DNA of 64,000 bases from DATILI01 sp035476635 (GCA_035476635.1 DATILI010000148.1:1-64000), one strand, 5' to 3'. Shown: positions 49,539-59,548, counted from the first letter of the stretch. Numbers and translations: made by a program. The notes: generated by a model from the letters alone, not told the origin.

Positions 49539-50006
49539 TCAGCCCAGCTTGCGCGGACGGTAGCGAGCTACGCGCGCCGCACCGGACAGCGCCTTGGTGC
49601 GCACGCCCGCGCGCGCCTTGTACCACTGCGGCGTGGCGCCCTGTTTAAGACGCCAGTGCTTCTTGGGGTGTTTGTATTCGGGAAAGGTAACGATGGGCTC
49701 GCTGGGCAGGGCCGGCGAGGTATCGCTGCCCGTGGTCTCGGACCATTGCTTTTCGAAGTCGCTGGCGCTGGTCTGGACCGAAGTTTCCATATCGCGCGCC
49801 GCGCCTTCCACCGTCTCCTTCATCTTCTTGAGCTCGTCAAGCTCCATGGAGCGGCTGACCTCGGCCTTGACGTCGGACACATAACGCTGCGCCTTGCCCA
49901 ACAGCGCGCCCACGGTGCGGGCCACGCGCGGCAGCTTTTCCGGCCCGATGACGATCAACGCCACCGCGCCGATCAGCGCCATCTTGGAAATGCCGAGATC
50001 GATCAC
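49539..50006 (-). CDS. tatB: TatB, twin-arginine translocase subunit
   Basis: This 155-residue protein starts [33 protein letters not shown], the membrane helix and hinge of TatB. An amphipathic helix and an acidic region follow. The end is a basic tail ([39 protein letters not shown]), longer and more positive than in E. coli. It lies between tatA and tatC. Confidence 0.94.
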   Translation of the reverse strand: MIDLGISKMALIGAVALIVIGPEKLPRVARTVGALLGKAQRYVSDVKAEVSRSMELDELKKMKETVEGAARDMETSVQTSASDFEKQWSETTGSDTSPALPSEPIVTFPEYKHPKKHWRLKQGATPQWYKARAGVRTKALSGAARVARYRPRKLG

Positions 50007-50022
50007 AAACGTTCAGCCCGCT

Positions 50023-50274
50023 TCAGGATTTGGTCTTGGCTTCGACGTCGATGGTGGTTTTCTCGGCCGAGGTGGCATTGGTCACCTGGCCTGCCGGCGG
50101 GGTCGACCCGTCTGCCTTGGCCTCAGGCGCCGCGCCGCCCTCCTTGATGCCGTCCTTGAAGCCCTTGACGGCACCGCCCAGGTCGGAGCCGATGTTCTTG
50201 AGCTTCTTCGTACCGAACACCATCACCACGATCAGCAGCACGATGAGCCAGTGCCAGATGGAAAATGAACCCAT
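50023..50274 (-). CDS. tatA: TatA, twin-arginine translocase pore subunit
   Basis: This 83-residue protein starts [42 protein letters not shown], the conserved TatA helix, hinge and amphipathic helix. TatA oligomers form the conduit. It is first of tatABC; 93 bases upstream is the HIT gene. Confidence 0.97.
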   Translation of the reverse strand: MGSFSIWHWLIVLLIVVMVFGTKKLKNIGSDLGGAVKGFKDGIKEGGAAPEAKADGSTPPAGQVTNATSAEKTTIDVEAKTKS

Positions 50275-50367
50275 GGATATCTCTCCTAACGTATCGTTGA
50301 ATTTTAGACGGCCAGGAGCTTTGCGCCCCCTATAACCCTTTGGTAGACCCTTTGGCCTGCGTTTTGA

Positions 50368-50727
50368 TCAGCCCTTGAGCCAGGGTCGCGGCCCGCCCAT
50401 GACGTGCAGATGCAGGTGGTGAACCTCTTGCCCGCCTTCGGCGCCGGTGTTGACCACGACTCGAAAACCACCTTCCGGATACGCCCTGCAGCCCTCTTGC
50501 TGCGCCAGGCGCGGCGCCAGCGCCATCATGCGCCCCAGCAGGCCCGCATGCTCGGGGCCAACCTGGGCCATCGACGGAACATGCAGCTTGGGAACCATGA
50601 GGAAATGTACCGGTGCCCAGGGATGAATGTCGTCGAAAGCAAATATTTCATCGTCTTCATATACCTTGCGCGAAGGAATTTTGCCTTCGATGATCTTGCA
50701 GAAAAGACAGTTCGGGTCGTGACTCAC
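50368..50727 (-). CDS. HIT-family nucleotide hydrolase (HinT type)
   Basis: This 119-residue protein has the HIT motif VHHLHLHVMGGPRPW near residue 103 and the start SHDPNCLFCKIIEGKIPSRKVYEDDEIFAFDDIHPWAPVHFLMVPK. HinT proteins hydrolyse AMP-lysine-type and other nucleoside phosphoramidates. It follows the DUF4870-like gene with a one-base gap and precedes tatA, the common Burkholderiales layout. Confidence 0.93.
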   Translation of the reverse strand: MSHDPNCLFCKIIEGKIPSRKVYEDDEIFAFDDIHPWAPVHFLMVPKLHVPSMAQVGPEHAGLLGRMMALAPRLAQQEGCRAYPEGGFRVVVNTGAEGGQEVHHLHLHVMGGPRPWLKG

Positions 50728-50728
50728 T

Positions 50729-51118
50729 TTAAGGCTCCATGGCTTGGTCTTTGTTCATACGCACCATGCCCTTGACGATGCGGTAGAGGAACCAGATGGA
50801 AATGATGCACCACGCAATCCATCCCGGCAGGAGCAACAGCAGCCACAGCGGCGCCGTGACAGCGTACAACACGCCGGCCCAGATGACGGAACGGATGCGC
50901 CAGGAAAAATGACTGGCCTGCCAGGTGCCCTGTGCCTCGCTCTTTTTCACCAGGTCGAGGACAAGCGCGATGATCAGCAGCACGGCGCCAGCTTGCGCCC
51001 CGGGAATGACGGCGCCCACGGCAACGACCAGATGCAGCACATAGCTGACCCAGCCGACGGTCTTCAACGCCTGGGCCTTTTCGCTGTCGATCGCCTCCAC
51101 GTCAAGGATCTCGCTCAT
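50729..51118 (-). CDS. DUF4870-like small membrane protein
   Basis: This 129-residue protein has three hydrophobic stretches ([67 protein letters not shown]) and a short charged N-terminus. The pattern matches the DUF4870 group, whose function is unknown. It overlaps hisE by four bases, so it is translated with the his operon. Confidence 0.8.
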   Translation of the reverse strand: MSEILDVEAIDSEKAQALKTVGWVSYVLHLVVAVGAVIPGAQAGAVLLIIALVLDLVKKSEAQGTWQASHFSWRIRSVIWAGVLYAVTAPLWLLLLLPGWIAWCIISIWFLYRIVKGMVRMNKDQAMEP

Positions 51119-51492
51119 TCGTCAGCCCCTTCGCCAGAGTCGCGCAGAACGGCCTTGCGCAAGGCTTTTTCCTCGATGCCGCTGGTACCTTCGCGGCGCT
51201 CCAGCTCGGCGATCACATCGGCCGGCGACAAACCATAGTGCGCCAGGGCGATCATGGAATGAAACCAGAGGTCGGCAATCTCGTTGACGATTTTCTGCCG
51301 GTCGCCGCCATGGTCCGCATCCTTGGCTGCCATGACGGTTTCGGTGGCTTCCTCGCCAATTTTCTTGAGGAAAGCGTCAGGGCCCCTGTGCAGCAGGCGC
51401 GCGACATAGCTCGCGGCAGGGTCGCCCCCGTTGGCTGGCAGCCGGCTTTCAATCACGGCCGCGAGGCGTGCCAGGGAATCGTTGGAACTCAT
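51115..51492 (-). CDS. hisE: HisE, phosphoribosyl-ATP diphosphatase
   Basis: HisE splits pyrophosphate from phosphoribosyl-ATP, step 2 of histidine synthesis. The 125-residue monofunctional protein has the metal-binding [12 protein letters not shown] near residue 43 and the later [14 protein letters not shown]. It is separate from HisI, unlike the fused E. coli enzyme. hisI lies four bases upstream. Confidence 0.95.
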   Translation of the reverse strand: MSSNDSLARLAAVIESRLPANGGDPAASYVARLLHRGPDAFLKKIGEEATETVMAAKDADHGGDRQKIVNEIADLWFHSMIALAHYGLSPADVIAELERREGTSGIEEKALRKAVLRDSGEGADE

Positions 51493-51496
51493 CTGT

Positions 51497-51886
51497 CTAT
51501 TTGTAGATGGATTCGGGGTCTTTCAAGACCGGCTCGGTAATCTGCCAGGCGCCGTCCTTGTAGAGACTGAAAAAGCAGCTGTGGCGGCCTGTATGGCAAG
51601 CAATGCCGGGCTCATGGCCAAGCTGCGTCACTTTGAGCAGCACCACGTCGTTGTCGCAGTCCATTCGAATTTCATGCACGGTCTGCGTGTGGCCCGACTC
51701 TTCACCCTTGAACCAGAGCCTGCCGCGCGAACGGCTGAAATACACGGCACGGCCGAGCTCAGCGGTCTTCTGCAAGGCTTCGCGATTCATCCAGGCAAAC
51801 ATCAGCACGTCGTTGCTGCCGCGCTCCTGCGCAATCACCGGGACCAGGCCCTGCGCATCCCATTTCACTTCGTCGAGCCAATTCAT
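51497..51886 (-). CDS. hisI: HisI, phosphoribosyl-AMP cyclohydrolase
   Basis: HisI opens the purine ring in step 3 of histidine synthesis. From [21 protein letters not shown] it has 129 residues. Zn/active-site motifs are [12 protein letters not shown], the Cys/Asp of [12 protein letters not shown] and [10 protein letters not shown]. An ATG eight codons upstream (51910) is an alternative start; neither has a strong ribosome-binding site. Confidence 0.93.
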   Translation of the reverse strand: MNWLDEVKWDAQGLVPVIAQERGSNDVLMFAWMNREALQKTAELGRAVYFSRSRGRLWFKGEESGHTQTVHEIRMDCDNDVVLLKVTQLGHEPGIACHTGRHSCFFSLYKDGAWQITEPVLKDPESIYK

Positions 51887-51965
51887 GGGTGGATTGTCGA
51901 TGATTTCCATGACCTGGTCAGTTGAGGCCAGAGCTGCGCGTTGCTCCGGCCTGTCCCGCAAGGCT

Positions 51966-52745
51966 TCAGATGCGCACCGGAATACCGCGCGCCGCCATGC
52001 ACGCCTTGGCCTGGCCCACGGTGTATTCACCGTAGTGAAAGATGCTGGCAGCCAGCACCGCATCAGCGCCACCGGCCTGGATGCCGTCGGCCAGGTGCTC
52101 CAGATTGCCGACGCCTCCCGAGGCGATCACCGGCACGCTGACCGCGTCGCTCACTGCACGCGTCAGCGCCAGATCGAAGCCGGCCTTGGTGCCGTCGCGG
52201 TCCATGCTGGTCAGGAGAATTTCCCCCGCGCCGCGCCGCGCCATTTCGATCGCCCAGGCCACGGCATCCAGCCCCGTGTTCTTGCGGCCACCGTGGCTAT
52301 AGACATCCCAGCCGGGGCCGCGGGTCTTCGCGTCTTCCTCGGAGCGGCGCTTGGCGTCGATCGCCACCACGATGCACTGCGCGCCATATTTGGCCGACGC
52401 CGCGTCAATCACGTCGGGATTGGCGATCGCGGCCGAATTGAAGCTGGTCTTGTCGGCACCGGCATTGAGCAGCCGGCGCACATCGGCCACGGTGCGCACG
52501 CCGCCGCCCACCGTCAGCGGGATGAACACTTGCGACGCGACGGCCTCGATGATGGGCAGGATCAGGTCGCGCCCGTCACTGGTGGCGGTGATGTCCAGGA
52601 AGGTCAGCTCGTCGGCGCCCTGCGCGTTGTAGCGCGCCGCGATCTCCACTGGATCGCCGGCATCGCGCAACTCAAGGAAATTGACACCTTTGACGACGCG
52701 GCCGCCGGTCACGTCGAGGCAGGGAATGATGCGTTTGGCAAGCAT
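51966..52745 (-). CDS. hisF: HisF, imidazole glycerol phosphate synthase cyclase
   Basis: HisF uses ammonia from HisH to make imidazole glycerol phosphate and AICAR. The 259-residue TIM barrel starts [34 protein letters not shown]. The catalytic Asp11 is in CLDV, and a second Asp is in [26 protein letters not shown] lies near 175. Its partner HisH is encoded upstream, separated from hisF by hisA and an unrelated mutarotase gene. Confidence 0.97.
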   Translation of the reverse strand: MLAKRIIPCLDVTGGRVVKGVNFLELRDAGDPVEIAARYNAQGADELTFLDITATSDGRDLILPIIEAVASQVFIPLTVGGGVRTVADVRRLLNAGADKTSFNSAAIANPDVIDAASAKYGAQCIVVAIDAKRRSEEDAKTRGPGWDVYSHGGRKNTGLDAVAWAIEMARRGAGEILLTSMDRDGTKAGFDLALTRAVSDAVSVPVIASGGVGNLEHLADGIQAGGADAVLAASIFHYGEYTVGQAKACMAARGIPVRI

Positions 52746-52768
52746 GGGGATTTGGTTGAGTCAAGAAT

Positions 52769-53599
52769 TCAAAGCACCGTCAACTGCTGCCAGGCCTGCC
52801 ATTGGCCACCGGGCTGCAGCGTCACGTTTTCATCGATACGCGCGGCTTCCACGCACAGCATATGGCGAAATCCGTCGCCAGGCATATCGGCCAAGCCTGC
52901 ACTGAGCGCCGCCCCTGGATTCCAGATGACGGTTTCGGTGCAGTTCGCACTTTGGGCGATTTGCAGTGTGCCCGCGGGCTGCACCAGCCGCAGAGGTCCA
53001 GCGGGCGTGGCATAGACGCTGTCGAACTCGCCGTCAAATTGCAATGCCTTGGCACCCTCAGCGTACCGCTGGTCGCGCACCGCATCCCAGCGCTGGGCGC
53101 CCTGCAAGCCTTCCAGTCGCGTCTGTGCAATGTCGTCCACACGCAGATAGGTGTGCAGCGCCGCAGCGAACGGCCAAGGCGTGTCGCCGCAGTTGGTGAC
53201 GCCAAGCGCCATGCGCAACTGGCCAGGTGCCAATGTCACGGTGAATCGCAGCCTGAACGCATACGGCCAGACCGCGCGCGTCGCAGTGCTGTCGTGCAGG
53301 GTGAGCACCAACTCGCCCCCCTCGCCCGACGCGGCCTGCCAGGCCAGGTTGCGTGCAAAACCGTGCTTGGCGAGTGCGCCGCGCTGGTTGAATTGCGGCC
53401 AGCAGATCGGCACGCCACCGCGGATCGCACTCTGGCCATCCAACAGGGCCTTCGGGCTCAGGTAGAGCCGTTCCACGCCATCCGCGGTCATCCACGACAG
53501 TAGCTGTGCGCCGTGCAGGGCGACCAGGCAGGTATCGCCTTGCGGCAGCGCGAGACGCATCGCTGCTTGGCCGTGGAATTCGGTGGATTGGGCTGGCAT
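52769..53599 (-). CDS. D-hexose-6-phosphate mutarotase-like (aldose 1-epimerase fold)
   Basis: This 276-residue galactose-mutarotase-like protein resembles YeaD, which interconverts anomers of glucose-6-phosphate. It has RGGVPICWPQFNQRGALAKHGFARNLAW near residue 60, a catalytic His/Glu set with NCGDTPWPFAAALHTYLRVDD, and a YeaD-like GDGFRHMLCVEAARIDENV near the end. It is inserted between hisF and hisA with 23- and 65-base spacers. No role in histidine synthesis is evident. Confidence 0.88.
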   Translation of the reverse strand: MPAQSTEFHGQAAMRLALPQGDTCLVALHGAQLLSWMTADGVERLYLSPKALLDGQSAIRGGVPICWPQFNQRGALAKHGFARNLAWQAASGEGGELVLTLHDSTATRAVWPYAFRLRFTVTLAPGQLRMALGVTNCGDTPWPFAAALHTYLRVDDIAQTRLEGLQGAQRWDAVRDQRYAEGAKALQFDGEFDSVYATPAGPLRLVQPAGTLQIAQSANCTETVIWNPGAALSAGLADMPGDGFRHMLCVEAARIDENVTLQPGGQWQAWQQLTVL

Positions 53600-53664
53600 C
53601 GTCTGATTTTAGGGATGCCCCGCCCTCATCTCTCAAGCCCGGCCCACAGCGTGGAAATTCGCGT

Positions 53665-54411
53665 TCAGGAAGGGTCGGCCAACTCGTCGGCGCGCGCCTG
53701 CGCAGCGGCGAAATCCAGATCGCCCGAATAGATCGCACGACCGCAGATCACGCCTTCGATGCCTTCGTTTTCCACCGCGCAGAGCTTTTCGATGTCGCCC
53801 AGATTGGACAAGCCACCTGACGCGATCACTGGAATGGTCAAGGACTGCGCCAGCTTTACCGTGGCATCGATGTTGATGCCAGAGAGCATGCCGTCGCGGC
53901 CGATGTCGGTGTAAATGATGGATTCGACGCCATAGTCCTCGAACTTCTTGGCCAGGTCGAGCACTTCGTGGCCTGTGAGCTTGCTCCAGCCATCGGTCGC
54001 GACTTTGCCGTCCTTGGCGTCGAGGCCGACGATGATGTGGCCGCCGAAGGCGCTGCAGGCATCTTTGAGGAAGCCGGGGTTCTTCACCGCTGCGGTACCG
54101 ATGATGACGTAGCGGATGCCGCCGTCGATGTACTTCTCGATCGTGTCCAGGTCGCGGATGCCGCCACCGAGCTGCACCGGAATATCGTCGCCCACGGCCT
54201 TGAGGATGGACCTGATCGCCGAATAATTTTTCGGCACCCCGGCGAATGCGCCGTTCAGGTCCACCAGGTGCAGCCGGCGGGCGCCCCGCTCGAGCCAGTT
54301 CCGGGCCATGGCCGCGGGATCTTCGCTGAAGGTGGTGGACTGGTCCATGTCGCCCTGTTTGAGGCGTACACAGTGACCGTCTTTCAAATCAATCGCTGGA
54401 ATAAGAAGCAT
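53665..54411 (-). CDS. hisA: HisA, ProFAR isomerase
   Basis: HisA isomerises ProFAR to PRFAR. The 248-residue TIM barrel starts [39 protein letters not shown], with the catalytic Asp in PAIDL. The second half has [24 protein letters not shown], typical of HisA. hisH is upstream by 27 bases. Confidence 0.97.
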   Translation of the reverse strand: MLLIPAIDLKDGHCVRLKQGDMDQSTTFSEDPAAMARNWLERGARRLHLVDLNGAFAGVPKNYSAIRSILKAVGDDIPVQLGGGIRDLDTIEKYIDGGIRYVIIGTAAVKNPGFLKDACSAFGGHIIVGLDAKDGKVATDGWSKLTGHEVLDLAKKFEDYGVESIIYTDIGRDGMLSGINIDATVKLAQSLTIPVIASGGLSNLGDIEKLCAVENEGIEGVICGRAIYSGDLDFAAAQARADELADPS

Positions 54412-54438
54412 GGCGCCGTGAACAGCAAGAAAAATTGG

Positions 54439-55098
54439 TCAGGGATTCCAGTTCAGGAAATTACGATAAAGAGTCAGACCGTGATCGGCACTCTTTTCGG
54501 GATGGAACTGGGTAGCAAAAATATTATCGCGTGCAATTGCCGCCGTAAAGATTCCGCCATAGTCCGCAACCCCTGTGCTGTGGCGCGCATCAGACGGTCG
54601 CGCATAAAAGCTGTGCACGAAATAGAAGTAACTGTTGTCAGGCACACCCTGCCAAAGTGCATGCGCCTGCGCCTGGTGCACCGGATTCCAGCCCATCTGC
54701 GGCACTTTGTAACGGCTACCGTCAGGCTGCAACTTGCCAGCCAGCTCGAACTTGACCACCTCGCCGTGGATCAGCCCGAGGCCGTCGGTCGGGCCTTCGT
54801 CGCTGCGGTCCAACAGCATTTGCATGCCCACGCAAACGCCGAACAAGGGCTTGCTGGCAGCGGCTTCAAGGACCGAATCCATCAGGCCAGATTCGCGCAG
54901 ATCGCGCATGCAGTCGGGCATGGCGCCCTGGCCCGGGAGCACCACGCGCTGGGCGGCACGGACTTCCTCCGGCTGTTGCGTCACGACCACATCCCAGCCG
55001 CTGCCCTGCGCCACCGCGCGCACCGCCTGCGACACGGAAAACAGGTTGCCCATGCCGTAGTCCACCACGGCGACGACCTTCTTCGCTACTGAATTCAT
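54439..55098 (-). CDS. hisH: HisH, imidazole glycerol phosphate synthase glutaminase
   Basis: HisH provides ammonia from glutamine to HisF. The 219-residue type I glutaminase has the nucleophile in [12 protein letters not shown] (near residue 86) and the His–Glu pair in [14 protein letters not shown] near 203. The start [22 protein letters not shown] is typical. It follows hisB by 27 bases. Confidence 0.96.
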   Translation of the reverse strand: MNSVAKKVVAVVDYGMGNLFSVSQAVRAVAQGSGWDVVVTQQPEEVRAAQRVVLPGQGAMPDCMRDLRESGLMDSVLEAAASKPLFGVCVGMQMLLDRSDEGPTDGLGLIHGEVVKFELAGKLQPDGSRYKVPQMGWNPVHQAQAHALWQGVPDNSYFYFVHSFYARPSDARHSTGVADYGGIFTAAIARDNIFATQFHPEKSADHGLTLYRNFLNWNP

Positions 55099-55125
55099 AG
55101 CTTACTATCCCCTACCTGCGATCGA

Positions 55126-55734
55126 TCAGAGCGAGCCCTTGGTGGAAGGAATAGTGCCGATGGCACGCGGATCGAGTTCCAGCGCAAAGCGCAATGCCCG
55201 CGCGAAGGCCTTGAACACGGTTTCGCACTGGTGGTGCGCGTTCTCGCCGCGCAGGTTGTCGATGTGCAGGGTGACGAAGGCATGGTTGGCAAAGCCTTGG
55301 AAAAATTCGTGCGCCAGCTGGCTGTCGAAGCTGCCAATCATGCCGCTCTTGAACGGAACGTGCATGACCAGGCCCGGCCGACCGGAGAAATCAATCACCA
55401 CGCGCGAGAGCGCTTCGTCCAGCGGCACATAGGCGTGGCCGTAGCGGCGGATGCCCTTCTTGTCGCCCACCGCCTTGTGCACCGCCTGGCCAAAGGTAAT
55501 GCCCACGTCTTCCACGGTATGGTGGCCGTCGATGTGCAGATCGCCATCAGCATGGATGTCCAGGTCGATCAGGCCATGCCGCGCGATCTGGTCCAGCATA
55601 TGGTCGAAAAAACCGATGCCGGTGGCCAGCTTGGCCTGGCCGGTGCCGTCGAGGTTGAGCTTGACAGTGATCTTGGTCTCGGCCGTATTGCGGCTGACTT
55701 CGGCCGTGCGGGGGGCAATCGTGGGGGTGGTCAT
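55126..55734 (-). CDS. hisB: HisB, imidazoleglycerol-phosphate dehydratase (monofunctional)
   Basis: HisB dehydrates imidazole glycerol phosphate. The 202-residue enzyme has the two metal-binding repeats [11 protein letters not shown] (near 75) and [12 protein letters not shown] (near 165). The N-terminal phosphatase half of the E. coli HisB is absent, so histidinol-phosphate phosphatase must be elsewhere. It overlaps hisC by four bases. Confidence 0.96.
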   Translation of the reverse strand: MTTPTIAPRTAEVSRNTAETKITVKLNLDGTGQAKLATGIGFFDHMLDQIARHGLIDLDIHADGDLHIDGHHTVEDVGITFGQAVHKAVGDKKGIRRYGHAYVPLDEALSRVVIDFSGRPGLVMHVPFKSGMIGSFDSQLAHEFFQGFANHAFVTLHIDNLRGENAHHQCETVFKAFARALRFALELDPRAIGTIPSTKGSL

Positions 55735-56825
55735 AGTGAGGCCTGGAGGGCAGCCAGCATTTGCACGTTCTCGTCGGCCGTACCGATCGTGAGGCGCAGG
55801 CAGTTGGCCAGCAATGGGTGCATTTTAGAAACGTTCTTGATGAGGACGCCGCGCGCTTTCATGCCGTCGAAGGTTTTTGAGGCATCCGGTACGCGCACCA
55901 GCACCATGTTGGCGTCGCTGTTCCACACCTTGACGCCTGGCAACTCCCTGAGCGCCTGGAGGACGCTGGCGCGCTGTGCCCGCAGATCCTGGGCCTGGGC
56001 CGCAAAGACATCGGCGTGCTCGAGCGCGAACAGCGCGCATTCGCAGTTCAGCACGCTGATGTTGTAGGGCGGGCGCACTTTGTCGATCTCAGCCACCAGG
56101 GCTTTTGGGCCCATCAGGTAGCCGATGCGTACGCCGGCCAGGCCGAACTTGCTCATGGTGCGCATCAGCAGCACGTGGCCGTGCTTTGCAATGCGGTCGA
56201 TGTAGCTGCGGCTGGAAAAGGGCTGGTAGGCCTCGTCCAGGATCACCAGCCCGTTTTGCGCACCCACGGCCTCGACGATTTTTTCGATTGAAGCGTCGTC
56301 CCACAGATTGGCGGTGGGGTTGTTCGGGTAGGCCAGGTAAACAATGGATGGCCGATGCTCGGCAATCGCCGCCAGCATGGCGCCCTCGTCGAGTTCGAAA
56401 TCAGGCGTGAGCGGAACGCCGTGGAACTTCAGGCCCTGCAGTTCGGCGCTCATGGCATACATCACGAAGCCGGGAAGCGGCGCGAGGATGGATGCACCGG
56501 GGATATCGCAGGCCATTGCCACCAGGGAAATCAACTCGTCCGAGCCATTGCCCAGCATGATGTCGAAACCCTCGGGCATTCTGGCGTGGGCGGCGAGCGC
56601 GCAGCGCAGATCGTGGACACGGGCACCGGGATAGCGGTTGAGTTCGAGCGCGCCCAGGCGGCGGCCCAGTTCGGCTTGCAGCGCGGCGCAAAGCCGGTGC
56701 GGGTTCTCCATCGCGTCCATCTTGAGCAGTCCGGCCGAATCCTGGATGGCGTAGGCATGCATGGACTGGATGTCCTGGCGGATACGGGATTTCACGAGAA
56801 CGTCGGAAAGGTCGGCAGTGGGCAT
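55731..56825 (-). CDS. hisC: HisC, histidinol-phosphate aminotransferase
   Basis: HisC is the PLP-dependent transaminase of histidine synthesis. From [26 protein letters not shown] it has 364 residues. The motifs [16 protein letters not shown] (near 205) and the PLP-lysine [20 protein letters not shown] (near 230) are intact. An ATG six codons upstream (56843) overlaps the preceding PIN-domain gene stop. The ATG used starts seven bases after that stop, so translation may be coupled to the toxin. Confidence 0.95.
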   Translation of the reverse strand: MPTADLSDVLVKSRIRQDIQSMHAYAIQDSAGLLKMDAMENPHRLCAALQAELGRRLGALELNRYPGARVHDLRCALAAHARMPEGFDIMLGNGSDELISLVAMACDIPGASILAPLPGFVMYAMSAELQGLKFHGVPLTPDFELDEGAMLAAIAEHRPSIVYLAYPNNPTANLWDDASIEKIVEAVGAQNGLVILDEAYQPFSSRSYIDRIAKHGHVLLMRTMSKFGLAGVRIGYLMGPKALVAEIDKVRPPYNISVLNCECALFALEHADVFAAQAQDLRAQRASVLQALRELPGVKVWNSDANMVLVRVPDASKTFDGMKARGVLIKNVSKMHPLLANCLRLTIGTADENVQMLAALQASL

Positions 56826-56832
56826 GGCAGGC

Positions 56833-57276
56833 TCACAAATCATTGAGCAGTTGGATGTCGGACCGAAAGGGATTGATTACTTGCACGGCGCCGTAGCGCT
56901 CCTCATGTGGCATGTCTTCACTCAGCACATAGCGGCAGCCCAGGTGCTGCGCCGCGGCGATCACCAGGCAATCACCATAGTGCAGGCCGTACCGGCTTTC
57001 CACGGCCCAGGCTGACTCAACCGTGGCATGGTCGACTTGCCATGGCAGCCATTGCTCGTACCGGCGCACCTCCGCACGCGCATCGCCCGGCGGCATGGCC
57101 GGCGAAATCCGGCGCGTGGCGCTGAGGTAGAACTCGCTGAGCACCTGGGTGCTGACACGGCCAATGCGCCGCTCCCATAGAACGCGCAGCCAATCCAGGG
57201 CCACGGCCTGCTTGCGCGGATCCGAAGCGTCTTCGCTGCAAAGCAGGATGTTGGCATCCACCAGGACACTGCTCAT
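56833..57276 (-). CDS. PIN-domain toxin (VapC-like) inside the his operon
   Basis: This 147-residue PIN-domain RNase-like protein has the acidic residues expected of an active toxin: Asp in SVLVDANILL (near 7), Glu in LSEFYLSAT (near 48), Asp in HYGDCLVIAAAQ (near 111) and Asp in VLSEDM (near 130). VapC-type toxins cleave RNAs such as initiator tRNA, but the target here is unknown. Its ATG overlaps the antitoxin stop by four bases. It lies between hisD and hisC, a place where a his operon normally has no toxin. Confidence 0.88.
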   Translation of the reverse strand: MSSVLVDANILLCSEDASDPRKQAVALDWLRVLWERRIGRVSTQVLSEFYLSATRRISPAMPPGDARAEVRRYEQWLPWQVDHATVESAWAVESRYGLHYGDCLVIAAAQHLGCRYVLSEDMPHEERYGAVQVINPFRSDIQLLNDL

Positions 57277-57506
57277 TGGCCGCGCCCCGAGGTTTCAGCA
57301 CGGCTGGGATATGGCGAGCCGTCGGACTTCCAGCGGCGCTCCTTGCCCAGCCAGTCCTGCAATGCCCGTTCATAGGCATCTTCCCTGCGGCGCATTTCAC
57401 CGACCTGCTCGCCGAGCATGCGCGACACGCTGGTGTTCCGCTTGGCAGCCGCCACCCGGATCCACTCGGCGTCTGCGTCTTCCATGGTGATGGTGACGTT
57501 CTTCAT
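57273..57506 (-). CDS. Ribbon-helix-helix antitoxin (partner of the PIN toxin)
   Basis: This 77-residue protein begins MKNVTITMEDADAEWIRVAAAKRNTSVSRMLGEQVGEMRRRE, a beta strand and two helices of the RHH fold used by VapB/CopG-type antitoxins to bind DNA. The charged C-terminus (DWLGKERRWKSDG) would wrap the toxin. It precedes the PIN gene with ATGA overlap. The palindrome just upstream is a candidate operator, so autoregulation is likely. Confidence 0.82.
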   Translation of the reverse strand: MKNVTITMEDADAEWIRVAAAKRNTSVSRMLGEQVGEMRRREDAYERALQDWLGKERRWKSDGSPYPSRAETSGRGQ

Positions 57507-57516
57507 GTTTGCGATA

Positions 57517-57562
57517 TTACACGAAATTCTTGTTACACGAAGTTCGTGTAATAAATTCGTGT
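57517..57562. promoter_or_regulatory. Palindromic operator with extra half-sites upstream of the antitoxin
   Basis: TTACACGAA (57533–57541) and TTCGTGTAA (57543–57551) form a perfect 19-base palindrome around a central G. A further TTACACGAA (57517–57525) lies 16 bases upstream in the same phase, and TTCGTGT (57556–57562) lies beyond. The array occupies most of the 77 bases between antitoxin and hisD. This fits cooperative binding by RHH dimers. Confidence 0.75.
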
Positions 57563-57583
57563 CGAACGAATTGCAGGACTGAG

Positions 57584-58903
57584 TCAGGTTTTCAGCCGCA
57601 ACTCCGCCGCCCGCGCATGCGCCTGCAAGCCTTCGCCATAGGCCAATTCGGCGGCAATCTTGCCCAAAATCTGGGCGCCCGCTTCGCTTACCTCGATCAG
57701 GCTGGAGCGCTTCTGGAAGTCGTAGACACCGAGCGGGCTGGAAAACCGCGCCGTGCCGCTGGTCGGCAACACGTGGTTCGGCCCGGCGCAGTAATCACCC
57801 AAGCTCTCGCTGGTGAAGGCGCCAAGAAAGATGGCACCGGCGTGCTTGAGCAACGGCTCCCAGCGGTGCGGATCACTGCTGGCAACCTCCAGATGCTCCG
57901 GTGCAATCCGGTTGCTGATGGCGCAACTCTCTTCCATGTTGCGCGTGTGGATCAGTGCACCGCGGCCCGTCAGCGACTTGGCGATGATCTCGGCGCGCGG
58001 CATCTGCGGCAGCAAGCGGTCGATTTCGACTTGCACGCGATCCAGATACGCCGCATCGGGGCACAGCAGAATGCTTTGCGCAAGTTCGTCGTGCTCGGCC
58101 TGGCTGAAAAGGTCCATTGCCACCCAATCAGCCGGCGTTGTGCCATCGGCCAGCACCAGGATTTCGCTGGGGCCGGCGATCATGTCGATTCCCACCGTGC
58201 CGAAGACGCGTTTCTTCGCGCTGGCAACAAAGGCGTTGCCCGGGCCCGTGATCTTGTCCACCTTCGGAACGGTGGCCGTGCCGTAGGCCAGTGCAGCCAC
58301 AGCCTGCGCGCCGCCAATGGTGAATGCCCGGGTCACGCCAGCCACATAGGCGGCGGCCAGCACCAGGGCATTCTTCTCCCCTCTGGGGGTCGGCACCACC
58401 ATGATGATTTCGCCGACACCGGCCACGTGGGCCGGAATGGCGTTCATCAGTACCGACGACGGATAGGCAGCCTTGCCACCCGGCACATAAATGCCGACGC
58501 GGTCCAGCGGCGTCACCTTCTGGCCCAAAAGCGTGCCATCCGTATCGCGGTAACTCCAGCTTTCGCCGTTGGCCCTCTTCTGCGCCTCGTGGTAGGTCCG
58601 CACGCGCTGGGCTGCAGCTTGCAGGGCCTCGCGCTGGGTCGATGGAATCGCCTCGAACGCAGCCTTGAGTTCTGCCTGTGTCAACTCCAGCTCACCCATC
58701 GTCGCAGCCGTTACGCCATCCCAGCGCGCTGTGTATTCGAGCACTGCATGGTCGCCGCGCTCGCGCACCTGCGCCAAGACATCAGTTACGCTGCTCTCAA
58801 CGGCCGCATCGGTATCGGCCGACCAATGCAGCCGCGCCTGGAAGTCGGCCTCGAAGGTGGCCGAAGCAGTGGACAGGCGGGCGGGCTTGGCTGGCAGGTT
58901 CAT
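57584..58903 (-). CDS. hisD: HisD, histidinol dehydrogenase
   Basis: HisD oxidises histidinol to histidine in the last two steps, using NAD and Zn. The 439-residue protein has the signature [40 protein letters not shown] near residues 235–275 and the Zn/active-site [20 protein letters not shown] near 380. hisG lies four bases upstream. The next gene downstream, across the operator, is the antitoxin. Confidence 0.97.
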   Translation of the reverse strand: MNLPAKPARLSTASATFEADFQARLHWSADTDAAVESSVTDVLAQVRERGDHAVLEYTARWDGVTAATMGELELTQAELKAAFEAIPSTQREALQAAAQRVRTYHEAQKRANGESWSYRDTDGTLLGQKVTPLDRVGIYVPGGKAAYPSSVLMNAIPAHVAGVGEIIMVVPTPRGEKNALVLAAAYVAGVTRAFTIGGAQAVAALAYGTATVPKVDKITGPGNAFVASAKKRVFGTVGIDMIAGPSEILVLADGTTPADWVAMDLFSQAEHDELAQSILLCPDAAYLDRVQVEIDRLLPQMPRAEIIAKSLTGRGALIHTRNMEESCAISNRIAPEHLEVASSDPHRWEPLLKHAGAIFLGAFTSESLGDYCAGPNHVLPTSGTARFSSPLGVYDFQKRSSLIEVSEAGAQILGKIAAELAYGEGLQAHARAAELRLKT

Positions 58904-58906
58904 GCT

Positions 58907-59548
58907 TCAGTCGCTCACTATGGCGGAAGAGAAGGCGTCGATGATGCGCCGGATCGGCGCTTGCTTGAGCTTGAGCGCGGCCTGGTTCACCACCAGGCGC
59001 GCGCTGATGTCCATGATGCGCTCGACTTCCACAAGGTGGTTGGCCTTGAGCGTGCTGCCGGTGGACACCAAGTCCACGATGGCGTCGGCCAGACCGGTCA
59101 ACGGCGCGAGCTCCATGCTGCCGTAGAGCTTGATCAGATCCACGTGCACGCCCTTGGCGGCGAAGAAATCGCGCGCGATGCCCACATACTTGGTCGCCAC
59201 CTTCAGGCGCGAGCCTTGTTTGACGGCACTCGCATAGTCAAAGTCGGCGCGCACGGCAACGCTGATGCGGCACTTCGCGATCTTCAGGTCCAGCGGCTGG
59301 TACAGGCCTTGGCCACCATGCTCCAGCAAGGTGTCCTTGCCGGTCACACCGAGGTCGGCGCCACCATATTGCACATACGTCGGCACATCGGTGGCGCGCA
59401 CCAGAACCACGCGCACGTCGGGTCGGTTGGTTGCAAGAATCAGCTTGCGTGACTTTTCCGGATCGTCGAGCACCTCGATACCGGCAGCCTTGAGCAGCGG
59501 TAGGGCGTCATCGAAGATACGGCCTTTGGACAGGGCTAAAGTTATCAT
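58907..59548 (-). CDS. hisG: HisG, ATP phosphoribosyltransferase (short form)
   Basis: HisG makes phosphoribosyl-ATP, the first step of histidine synthesis. The 213-residue protein lacks the C-terminal regulatory domain of the long form and therefore should need a HisZ partner, which is not in this window. It carries [14 protein letters not shown] and [25 protein letters not shown], typical of HisG. Its ATG overlaps the murA stop by four bases. Confidence 0.96.
   Translation of the reverse strand: MITLALSKGRIFDDALPLLKAAGIEVLDDPEKSRKLILATNRPDVRVVLVRATDVPTYVQYGGADLGVTGKDTLLEHGGQGLYQPLDLKIAKCRISVAVRADFDYASAVKQGSRLKVATKYVGIARDFFAAKGVHVDLIKLYGSMELAPLTGLADAIVDLVSTGSTLKANHLVEVERIMDISARLVVNQAALKLKQAPIRRIIDAFSSAIVSD

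Noticed and set aside
57509..59452. A 647-residue open frame opposite hisD and hisG
   Set aside because: It is antisense to two histidine genes and crosses the operator region. No domain is visible.
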